A stretch of DNA of 64,000 nucleotides, taken from positions 1-64,000 of the forward strand of contig NZ_ATAX01000007.1 of the NCBI RefSeq assembly GCF_000571935.1, in the 5' to 3' direction. Below the pieces are notes generated by a model. The model did no database searches. It was not told the DNA's origin and was given only the letters and a program-made list of their open reading frames with translations. The position numbers and the translations under genes are program-made. Shown here in pieces: positions 44,485 through 51,488 of the stretch (the stretch's first letter is position 1; every line of letters begins with the position of its first letter). The stretch comes from Ruminococcus flavefaciens 007c (GTDB lineage Bacteria > Bacillota > Clostridia > Oscillospirales > Ruminococcaceae).

Positions 44485-44550
44485 ATTATATCACAAAACT
44501 CTTTTATGATACCATAAAAAGCAACGAGTTAAAATTTTAGTTATTTTAAA
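44485..44550 (-). promoter_or_regulatory. Promoter and conserved 26-bp element of WXG100 pair 2
   Basis: Minus-strand -10 TGTGATATAAT (TATAAT 44490-44485), weak -35, and the 26-bp element at 44525-44550, identical to 31166-31191 and at the same 34-bp gap. The flanking sequence is not conserved, so the element is under constraint or recently copied. Confidence 0.65.
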
Positions 44551-44604
44551 ATGATAATAATTATTCAAACAGCCTGTCTGCGGCATTTAAAACTGTTTTT
44601 TCTT

Positions 44605-44670
44605 TACTGTGCTGTTTTTTACCACTTGTTTTGCTGACTTTTTCCACTCTTTTTGCTGTAAAAAGCCACT
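44605..44670 (-). repeat. Three tandem 22-bp iteron-like units (array 2, toward WXG100 pair 2)
   Basis: Units 44670-44649, 44648-44627 and 44626-44605 in minus orientation follow AGTGG-N7-CAGCA. Contiguous, exact 22-bp period. The gap from the array to the 26-bp element is 54 bp, against 53 bp at array 1. The first unit differs from array 1 by a single base. Confidence 0.8.
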
Positions 44671-44687
44671 TTTTCTTTTTAAAAAAA

Positions 44688-44753
44688 GGTAGTAAAAAAC
44701 AGCAATCAAGAGGGTATTATACAGCTTTTTGAGTGGTAAGAAACAGCAGCAAA
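44688..44753 (+). repeat. Three tandem 22-bp iteron-like units (array 3, toward the caspase-like lipoprotein)
   Basis: Units at 44688-44709, 44710-44731 and 44732-44753 in plus orientation: the third begins AGTGG-TAAGAAA-CAGCA, the second GAGGG-TATTATA-CAGC, the first GGTAG-TAAAAAA-CAGCA. Same 22-bp period, opposite direction to array 2, 17 bp away. The -10 TATAAT at 44859-44864 and the gene at 44907 follow. Confidence 0.72.
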
Positions 44754-44858
44754 AAATTTTTTCTCCTTTATTTCGTCGTTTACGTACCGTATCCGCGCCT
44801 ATAATATTTAAAATATAAAGTTTCGCTGTATGCAGGTCCTGCTTTTTTCACATTATGA

Positions 44859-44864
44859 TATAAT
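44859..44864 (+). promoter_or_regulatory. -10 element of the caspase-like lipoprotein gene
   Basis: TTATGATATAATATGCTC, which resembles the WXG100 promoters' GTGATATAATATACTC. No good -35 is seen 17 bp upstream. The TTTAAAATATAAAGTT block (44807-44822) lies upstream, where the WXG100 promoters carry the 26-bp element. Confidence 0.55.
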
Positions 44865-44906
44865 ATGCTCGCAAGATAATACCGCTCTTTTACGGAGGTC
44901 AATTCA

Positions 44907-46670
44907 ATGAAATTCAAACGAATACTAATCTCAACTCTTCTTATAGCTTCTGTTACGTCTTCAACAGGCTGCAGCTCCGACTTCTTCGCAAAGAAGACAA
45001 ACAATCCGCAGGCCGGTGCAAAACAGCAGGTATATGCTCCCGAGCTTGATCCCGGAGTGCATGAGCTCATCACAGACCAGCGCTTCAAGTCACTGGAAAG
45101 CGACGAACCGCTCCGTTTTGAGACTGCCGTTACTCCCGAGGAGGCTGAAAACGGTACTGCCGTTGAGCTCCGCGACAACAACGGCAAGACTATCTCAAAG
45201 ATGTACGACGACGGTTCTCACAGCGACAGGATCGCAGGAGACGGCATCTACACCTGCAGCTACAAGCCCAAGCCCAACGGCGAGGAGACATTCTCTTATA
45301 CAGCCAATATCGGCGGCGAGGAAACCAAGCCTGCCTCAGTAAGATACTTTGACAAGATAACCAAGCAGGATATTAAGGATATGCAGGGCATCAGCCAGAA
45401 AGCTTCTGATATAGAATCAAAGTATCTTGACAGCGAAGGCTATGTTCCTGAGGATAAAAAGGAAGATGTCCTCGATGAAATTGGTAATTACGCAGAAGAA
45501 CTCAAACAAAGCGGCGAAGCTGTCGAGTACAGAGTAAACAAACAGTATGATAATGTTATAATCAAACTCAGCAGCGGTATAACCATGGTTTATGATAATC
45601 CAACAAAAGAAGATGCCGGTGGTGAAAGCTCTACAAGCGACACTTCAGGAGGCAGAATATATTCCGTACAAAAATTAAATGTCAAAGGATACCAACCTTT
45701 TTCTGAAACCGACCCCCATTTTGGAGACAATCTTCCTGATGTTATAAATAACATCACTTCAGAGTTTTCTTCAGATATTAAAAGCAATGGTGTCACTTCA
45801 GGTGAAGATGCCAGTCCGCAAGTCGTCAAAACATTTGGTGCTAATCAAGTTATTTTCTGGGCTGGACATGGTGGTTATGATGGTAATATTCATTCTTACT
45901 TATGTACAACAAGTGAATTTAATAAGGATGATTATACAGAAGATGATGTTATTGAAGACAGATTATTGGTTGAACTAAAAAAATCCAATACTGTTCGTAT
46001 TACGTCAGAATATATAAACGCCCATTGCCCAAATATGACTGATAGTTATGTCTATTTAGGAAGCTGTCATAGCTTGCAGGATTCCGTACTTGCTGCAAGT
46101 TTTATAAACAAAGACTGCAATGTTGTTTTTGGTTTTTCAAATACTGTCAGAATTGCTTATACTGATTTAATGATGGAAGTTCTTACATCTCTTATGTGTC
46201 AAAAACGCACTTCAAATCTAACAGGTTATCCTGTAGACTACTATTCAATTGATGAAGCACTGCAAAAAGCAAAAATGATTTGTGGCGAGAACGATATGGT
46301 ATTATTTGCTGGAGATAATCCTAGAGATCCAGCAGAACCCGTAATAATGGGTAACAGAAACTACAGGTTTGCAGAAACGATTGCTGGTACAAACAGCAAC
46401 GCAAGTGATTTAGCCGAACTTACTCTTGGTTCATTTACCATTGACACAGTAGCGCTATATGTTGATGCAGGTTCAAACGCCACAATAGGAATTCAGTCAT
46501 TTCCTGATGGTTATGACAAATCAAGACTTATCTGGACCATCGATGATGACAAAGTTGCAACAGTAAATAATGGTATTGTTCACGGAATTCAATCACAGAA
46601 ACATACAAGAGTAGTTGTAAGAACCGACGATGGTTTATACACACAAGCTTGCTTTGTATATGTTAGATAA
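44907..46670 (+). CDS. Caspase-like (clan CD-type) lipoprotein with Ig domain, copy 1
   Basis: 587 residues. Lipobox STGC (Cys at about 22). A β domain (about 40-155, PELDPGVHELITD, RIAGDGIYTCSYK) resembles an N-terminal Ig/prodomain. The peptidase-like core (about 290-490) has the His in VIFWAGHGGYDG and the Cys in VYLGSCHSLQDS, 90-odd residues apart, followed by CNVVFGFSNTVR. This His/Cys spacing and strand order are those of clan CD peptidases (caspase, gingipain, CHAT). A Big2-like domain ends it (about 510-587). Lys/Arg-specific proteolysis cannot be inferred. From about 45540 the DNA is clearly more AT-rich than before. The upstream 22-bp array links it to T7SS control. Confidence 0.7.
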   Translation: MKFKRILISTLLIASVTSSTGCSSDFFAKKTNNPQAGAKQQVYAPELDPGVHELITDQRFKSLESDEPLRFETAVTPEEAENGTAVELRDNNGKTISKMYDDGSHSDRIAGDGIYTCSYKPKPNGEETFSYTANIGGEETKPASVRYFDKITKQDIKDMQGISQKASDIESKYLDSEGYVPEDKKEDVLDEIGNYAEELKQSGEAVEYRVNKQYDNVIIKLSSGITMVYDNPTKEDAGGESSTSDTSGGRIYSVQKLNVKGYQPFSETDPHFGDNLPDVINNITSEFSSDIKSNGVTSGEDASPQVVKTFGANQVIFWAGHGGYDGNIHSYLCTTSEFNKDDYTEDDVIEDRLLVELKKSNTVRITSEYINAHCPNMTDSYVYLGSCHSLQDSVLAASFINKDCNVVFGFSNTVRIAYTDLMMEVLTSLMCQKRTSNLTGYPVDYYSIDEALQKAKMICGENDMVLFAGDNPRDPAEPVIMGNRNYRFAETIAGTNSNASDLAELTLGSFTIDTVALYVDAGSNATIGIQSFPDGYDKSRLIWTIDDDKVATVNNGIVHGIQSQKHTRVVVRTDDGLYTQACFVYVR

Positions 46671-46687
46671 ACCAAAATAAAAATTAA

Positions 46688-46717
46688 CAGGCGGACTGCT
46701 GAAAGTATGTCCGCCTG
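46688..46717 (+). terminator. Hairpin after caspase-like copy 1
   Basis: CAGGCGGAC … GTCCGCCTG stem with weak T content after it. Very similar to the terminator after copy 2, so the gene and terminator were duplicated together. Confidence 0.55.
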
Positions 46718-46777
46718 AATACGATATAAAATGATGTAAATATATAAGGGAAAAAGATATACAGGGAGGCTGAAAAA

Positions 46778-48787
46778 ATGAAAAAAGGTCGACTTCTTAT
46801 CACTTCTTTGCTGGTAGCAGCAATTACAGCTTCATCAAGCTGCACTTTGGATCCTCCCGAAGACGGCGAGAAAAGGATTAATCCAGAGTCTGAGCAGATG
46901 GTATACGCTCCGGAGCTTGATCCCGGAGTGCATGAGCTCATCACGAATCATCGCTACAAGTCACTGGATAACAAGGAAGCTCTCCGTTTTGAGACTGCCG
47001 TTACCCCCGAGGAAGCAAGTAACGGTACTCCCGTGGAGCTCCTTGACAGCAGCGGCAAGACGATCTCAAAGATGTTCGATGACGGAACCCACATGGACAG
47101 GATCGCAGGCGATGGCATCTACACCTGCAGCTACAAGCCCAATCCCAAAATCGAAGCAAGCTTTTCATATACTGCCAGGATAGGCAATATCTCAACAGAG
47201 CCTGCTTCCGTAAGATATTTCGATAAGATCACCACTCAGGACGTTAAGGATATGGGCGATGTAAGCCGCAGCTTAGCTGTTATCCAGTCTGCATACACTG
47301 ACAGTGAAGGCTATATCCCCGACGACAAAAAAGCAGATGCACTCACCGAAGCAGGCGAATACGTCAAGGAGCTTTACAACAACGGAGCTGTTTTAGAATA
47401 CAGGGTAAACCAGCAGTACAATAATATCGTTATGAAGCTGAACAGCGGCTTTACTCTGGTTTATTCCACTCCGGGCAGGGAAGATCTGGACAGCGGAAGC
47501 GCTCAGTCCCCGAATACTCCCGATTATGCCGTAAAGAAATTGACGCTGAAGGGCTACCGTCCCTTTGCAGATTATGATAATGACGACTATTCCTATAAGA
47601 TAGGTGAAGTACTGGAGAGATGCTTCCGCAAGATAACAGGAACTCCTGATTTTCATAACTGTATCATCGATAAAGATGTCGATAAAGGGAAAAAAGTAAG
47701 TCCCCAGTCTGTCATGGATTTCGGCCGTGACCAGGTCATATTCTGGGCGAGCCACGGCGGTTTTGACGGTGTAGTACATTCGTTTTTATGCACAGTTGAG
47801 GAGCTTCACGCCGAAAACTATGATGATGATCCGAACAATGATATCAATGATGGCGCACCGAGATACACTGACGATGACATTTTTGAAGACAGAATAATAC
47901 TTCAGGCCTGTACAGGTGACAATCTTGACGATCTGATAAGGGATAGCATCGATCCTACAAAGCCCGAAATTCCCACAGGCCCTTCGTTTTTGTCTTACAG
48001 GCAGAATATGTCTGATCCTTACGAATGTGAAAGCTATATACGTCAGCTCGGCAGCACTCAACCAACAGACAGCACTATGACTCCCGGCGATTATCTGACT
48101 CCGGGTGTGGTATATCACCCTTGCATAACGGCAGAATACATATCGGCACACTGCGGAGATATGACAAATTCTTTTGTTTTCCTCTCAGCCTGCAGTCCCC
48201 TTAAGGATTCCGTACTGGCGGCAAGCTTCATAAACAAGAACTGCAATGTCGTAGTCGGCTTTGATGATACAGTACATATCGATTTTGCAGAACAGACGAT
48301 AACCACTCTTGTCGATTATATGTGTACTCCCAGTACAAGACCCTCGGGAACACCATCGGATTATCAGCCTGTCAGCAAATTCTTAGATAGTTGGGGAACT
48401 GATTATCATGCCGCAACAAACAGAAGACCTGCATTCAAGACCAGATTGATAGCATTCGGAAACAAGGATTACAAATTTGCGGAGGCAATCGCGGACGACC
48501 TTTTCAACGCCCGTGAGGACGCTGAAATAAGACTTGGCTATCTGAGTCTGGAAGCAACATATATAAACGTAGACTACCGGAAGCCCAGAAAGGTGGAGAT
48601 CACATCCTACCCCGATGGCTACGGTCCCGAAGACATAATCTGGACTACAGATGATGAAGATATAGCCGTGATAAATAAAGACGGCATCGTCATTGGAATA
48701 CAGGAAGGCGGAAGCACACGAATATCAGCAGTGACGAAGGACGGTCTGTATACGCAGAAATGCTTTATACACGTAAGGAAAGAATGA
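46778..48787 (+). CDS. Caspase-like (clan CD-type) lipoprotein with Ig domain, copy 2
   Basis: 669 residues. The lipobox-like site is SSSC (Cys at about 23). Layout as in copy 1: β domain (PELDPGVHELITN), core with His in VIFWASHGGFDG and Cys in VFLSACSPLKDS, then the CNVVVGFDD strand, and a Big2-like end. An extra segment of about 80 residues lies between His and Cys (around GPSFLSYRQNMSD). The N-terminal 170 residues are nearly identical to copy 1, while the core has diverged. The GC content is even along the gene, unlike copy 1. AGGGAGG lies before the ATG; 107 bp separate the copies. Substrate unknown; a T7SS- or Rhs-related processing role is speculative. Confidence 0.7.
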   Translation: MKKGRLLITSLLVAAITASSSCTLDPPEDGEKRINPESEQMVYAPELDPGVHELITNHRYKSLDNKEALRFETAVTPEEASNGTPVELLDSSGKTISKMFDDGTHMDRIAGDGIYTCSYKPNPKIEASFSYTARIGNISTEPASVRYFDKITTQDVKDMGDVSRSLAVIQSAYTDSEGYIPDDKKADALTEAGEYVKELYNNGAVLEYRVNQQYNNIVMKLNSGFTLVYSTPGREDLDSGSAQSPNTPDYAVKKLTLKGYRPFADYDNDDYSYKIGEVLERCFRKITGTPDFHNCIIDKDVDKGKKVSPQSVMDFGRDQVIFWASHGGFDGVVHSFLCTVEELHAENYDDDPNNDINDGAPRYTDDDIFEDRIILQACTGDNLDDLIRDSIDPTKPEIPTGPSFLSYRQNMSDPYECESYIRQLGSTQPTDSTMTPGDYLTPGVVYHPCITAEYISAHCGDMTNSFVFLSACSPLKDSVLAASFINKNCNVVVGFDDTVHIDFAEQTITTLVDYMCTPSTRPSGTPSDYQPVSKFLDSWGTDYHAATNRRPAFKTRLIAFGNKDYKFAEAIADDLFNAREDAEIRLGYLSLEATYINVDYRKPRKVEITSYPDGYGPEDIIWTTDDEDIAVINKDGIVIGIQEGGSTRISAVTKDGLYTQKCFIHVRKE

Positions 48788-48814
48788 TATAGTAAATTAT
48801 AGATGATAAACTCA

Positions 48815-48855
48815 CAGGCGGACTGCTAAAGGCAGCTCCGCCTGTTTGTATTTAA
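48815..48855 (+). terminator. Terminator after caspase-like copy 2
   Basis: CAGGCGGA … TCCGCCTG stem with inner GCTG-type pairing, followed by TTTGTATTT. Homologous to 46688-46717. Confidence 0.65.
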
Positions 48856-48871
48856 AAGCTGTTTTTTTATA

Positions 48872-48900
48872 TTGTCAAATCCGAAGTAATGTGATAAAAT
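48872..48900 (+). promoter_or_regulatory. Promoter of the two-component operon
   Basis: TTGTCA (48872-48877), 17-bp spacer, TAAAAT (48895-48900). Confidence 0.7.
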
Positions 48901-48924
48901 ATAAAAAAACGAACGAGGTGGACC

Positions 48925-49524
48925 ATGAACACTATACTTCTTGCCGAAGATGACGCAACTCTCAGAAAAAACATAGCACTATCCCTTGAAGCCGAGGGCT
49001 ACAATGTAATTTCAGCCAGTACCGCAGCAGAAGCCGAGGCCTCTGCAAATTCGGCAGATCTTATAATTCTCGATGTCATGCTTCCCGACGGAAACGGCGT
49101 AGAGCTTTGCAGAAAGCTGCGCAGGATCATAAAGGCGCCCATAATATTCCTTACCTCCTGCGATGACGAAGCCGATATAATCCGCGGTCTCGACAGCGGC
49201 GGTGACGATTATATCACAAAGCCCTTCCGCCTGAAGGAGCTGTTTTCACGTATACGCGCCAATCTCCGCCGTATTCCCGATACTCACGAGCTTGATCTTA
49301 CAGCCGTTGAACAGAAGCTCCTCAGCTATCTCATGCAGAACCGTGAGCAGTATCTCACCCGTGAACAGATACTGGAATTTCTCTGGGACTCAAAGGGCAT
49401 ATTCGTCAATGACAATACGCTTTCGGTAAATATAAGCAGGCTCCGTGAAAAGCTTAATGAGGCCGAGGGCTGCGGAAAGATAGTAACGAAAAGAGGTATT
49501 GGCTACAAATGGACGGATTCGTAA
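48925..49524 (+). CDS. OmpR-family response regulator
   Basis: 199 residues, slightly short for the family (usual 220-240). Receiver domain with the acidic pair (LAEDDAT), phospho-acceptor Asp50 in LIILDVMLPDG and Lys99 in YITKPFR. The short linker is followed by a winged-helix output domain (about 122-199, ending RLREKLNEAEGCGKIVTKRG). Ribosome site CGAGGTGG. The histidine kinase gene overlaps its last 16 bp and an ABC exporter operon follows, a typical regulator-transporter layout. It probably binds the direct repeat at 50738. Confidence 0.88.
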   Translation: MNTILLAEDDATLRKNIALSLEAEGYNVISASTAAEAEASANSADLIILDVMLPDGNGVELCRKLRRIIKAPIIFLTSCDDEADIIRGLDSGGDDYITKPFRLKELFSRIRANLRRIPDTHELDLTAVEQKLLSYLMQNREQYLTREQILEFLWDSKGIFVNDNTLSVNISRLREKLNEAEGCGKIVTKRGIGYKWTDS

Positions 49525-50714
49525 GAAACGGCTCTATGCGAAGACTGCTGCTGATATTCATATTACTCCTTGCACTGTCGGCAGGTCTGTCTTTTCTTAT
49601 TGCGGATAAATGCGCGGAAAAGATCGTTTCCGCACAGATAGAAGCGGAGCTCTCTGCCATAGGAGGGGGCAAATTCTCAGCTCTCCCCGATGAGGCGTCA
49701 ATCGCCGCAGGAGAGGAGATAATGAAGGAATACGGCATAAACCGTGAGCTCGAACCTAAGATAATGCGCTGCTACAACTCGGTGAGAATGACCGTATTCA
49801 CCTCTTTATTCGCATTGACGGCGCTTATCTCGGTTTTATGGCTCGTTGTCAGCCTGCGTGAACTCGCGGCTATATGCCGCGATCTTGAAAGGCTCCGCAC
49901 CGACTGCATAGCCGCGTCTGACAACAGCGATCACCACATTGGTCTTTACGGACGGGATCTCGATTCGGTAAGAAGAGTATCCGAGGGAGCAGAGCTGCTT
50001 CTGCGCCGTATAAACCATCTCAACTCAAAGCTCAGTCAGGAGCAGAGGTTCCTGCGCACTTTCCTCACCGACCTTTCACACCAGATAAAGACATCACTTG
50101 CAGTAGTCAGGCTTAATACGGATATGCTCAGCGAGCTGGACAATATCCCCGAGGAAAGACGTCAGCAACTCTCCGAGGAGATACAGATCAGTCTTGACGC
50201 TATGGAACAGCTGGTAATCGAAGCAATCAAGCTTGCCAAGCTGAATGCTGATGCGGTAGAATACCGTATGGAGGACAACTCACCTGCTGATATATGCAAT
50301 ACTGTGCTGAAACGTCTGGCTCCCATGCTGAGGAAGAATAATATATCTGTCCGCACCGACCTTGACAGCAGCGTGAGGCTCATATGCGACAAGGGTTGGC
50401 TTTGCGAGGCAGTTGAAAATATCATCAAAAATTCTGCCGATCATTCGGAATGTACAGAGATCTCAGCAGAAACAAAGAACGATCCCCTGATGATCACTAT
50501 TGCCCTCTCCGACAACGGCAAGGGTATTCCTCAGAGCGATATACCAAAGCTTTTCGAGCGCTTCTCATCGGGCTCAAACGACAGGACCATGTACAGCTCG
50601 GGACTGGGTATGTCCATTGCCCATAGGATAGTAACGGACAACGGCGGCGAGATACTTGTATACTCCGAGGAGAGCAAGGGTACGAGATTTGAACTTGTAT
50701 TTCTGAAAAACTGA
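49509..50714 (+). CDS. Sensor histidine kinase
   Basis: 401 residues. Two transmembrane segments (about 11-31 and 92-115) flank a short extracellular loop of about 60 residues. Then HAMP-like and HisKA regions with phospho-acceptor His191 in TDLSHQIKTSLA, and an HATPase domain with N-box (ENIIKNSADHS) and G-boxes (DNGKGI, SGLGMSI). The start at 49509 lies inside the response regulator gene (16-bp overlap), giving coupled translation; an ATG nine codons later is possible but lacks a ribosome site. The small sensor loop fits signal relay from the adjacent ABC permease, as in intramembrane-sensing kinases, though the loop is longer than in BceS. Ligand unknown. Confidence 0.87.
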   Translation: MDGFVRNGSMRRLLLIFILLLALSAGLSFLIADKCAEKIVSAQIEAELSAIGGGKFSALPDEASIAAGEEIMKEYGINRELEPKIMRCYNSVRMTVFTSLFALTALISVLWLVVSLRELAAICRDLERLRTDCIAASDNSDHHIGLYGRDLDSVRRVSEGAELLLRRINHLNSKLSQEQRFLRTFLTDLSHQIKTSLAVVRLNTDMLSELDNIPEERRQQLSEEIQISLDAMEQLVIEAIKLAKLNADAVEYRMEDNSPADICNTVLKRLAPMLRKNNISVRTDLDSSVRLICDKGWLCEAVENIIKNSADHSECTEISAETKNDPLMITIALSDNGKGIPQSDIPKLFERFSSGSNDRTMYSSGLGMSIAHRIVTDNGGEILVYSEESKGTRFELVFLKN

Positions 50715-50737
50715 GATTTTTTCTCGGTTTTTCTTTT

Positions 50738-50784
50738 TGTAACTTTAATGTAAGATTGACCTGTTATCATATAGCCAGTAGATA
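50738..50784 (+). promoter_or_regulatory. Direct-repeat operator and promoter of the ABC exporter
   Basis: TGTAA (50738-50742) and TGTAA (50749-50753) repeat with an 11-bp period, the usual head-to-tail spacing for OmpR-family regulators, directly before TTGACC (50756-50761), 17-bp spacer and TAGATA (50779-50784). The response regulator encoded upstream is the natural candidate to bind it and recruit polymerase. Confidence 0.6.
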
Positions 50785-50801
50785 AGAACGGAGGTCTTAT
50801 T

Positions 50802-51476
50802 ATGGAAAACGAAATCATACTTAAAACAGAAAAACTGACAAAGCAGTACGGCGAAGGCGAAAATGCGCTCCTTGCTATCAATAATATAGACCTTGAAGTG
50901 CGCAAGGGCGAGTTCATAGCCATAACAGGCGAAAGCGGCAGCGGCAAGACCACCCTGCTCAACTGCATAGGCTCTCTTGACCGCCCCACCAGCGGAAGCA
51001 TATTCTTCGGCAGTAAGGACATAACAAAGCTGAACGACAATGCTCTCTCAGCTTACCGCCGCAGGAGCATCGGCTTTATTTTCCAGGCTTTCAACCTTAT
51101 TCCCGTACTCAATGTGGAAGAAAACATCGTTCTCCCGCTCAATCTTGACAATACTTCCCCCGACAAGGAGTACCTTGAGGAGCTCCTGAAGCTTACGGGG
51201 CTCGACAAGAAGCGTACCTCCTTCCCCCATGAGCTTTCGGGCGGTCAGCAGCAGCGTGTAGCCTTTGCCCGTGCATTGATACACAAGCCGCAGATCATAC
51301 TGGCTGACGAGCCCACAGGAAACCTCGACAGCAAAAACAGCCGCGAGATAATATCCATACTTAAAAACTCCATAAAGAAGTACGATCAGACGCTCATACT
51401 CATCACCCATGACGGCAGCATAGCTGCACAGGCAGACCGTATCTGCCGTATAACCGACGGTGTTCTCAGCGAATAA
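50802..51476 (+). CDS. ABC transporter ATP-binding protein (MacB/LolD/BceA-type)
   Basis: 224 residues. Walker A GESGSGKT (43-50), Q-loop FQAFNLIPVL, signature LSGGQQQRV, Walker B IILADEP and the H-switch Asp-His region (LILITHDG). The FQAFNL/LSGGQQQR blocks are typical of the family that pairs with FtsX-type permeases for peptide or lipid export or antimicrobial-peptide resistance. AGGAGGTC precedes the ATG. The permease starts 12 bp downstream. Regulated by the two-component system next to it. Confidence 0.92.
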   Translation: MENEIILKTEKLTKQYGEGENALLAINNIDLEVRKGEFIAITGESGSGKTTLLNCIGSLDRPTSGSIFFGSKDITKLNDNALSAYRRRSIGFIFQAFNLIPVLNVEENIVLPLNLDNTSPDKEYLEELLKLTGLDKKRTSFPHELSGGQQQRVAFARALIHKPQIILADEPTGNLDSKNSREIISILKNSIKKYDQTLILITHDGSIAAQADRICRITDGVLSE

Positions 51477-51488
51477 GGAGGTGAGGGC

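Noticed and set aside
36384-44753. A functional plasmid origin integrated in the chromosome
   Set aside because: Iteron-like arrays and an initiator-like gene occur, but there are no partition genes, clear DnaA-box cluster or mobilisation genes. The arrays sit in promoters of T7SS genes.
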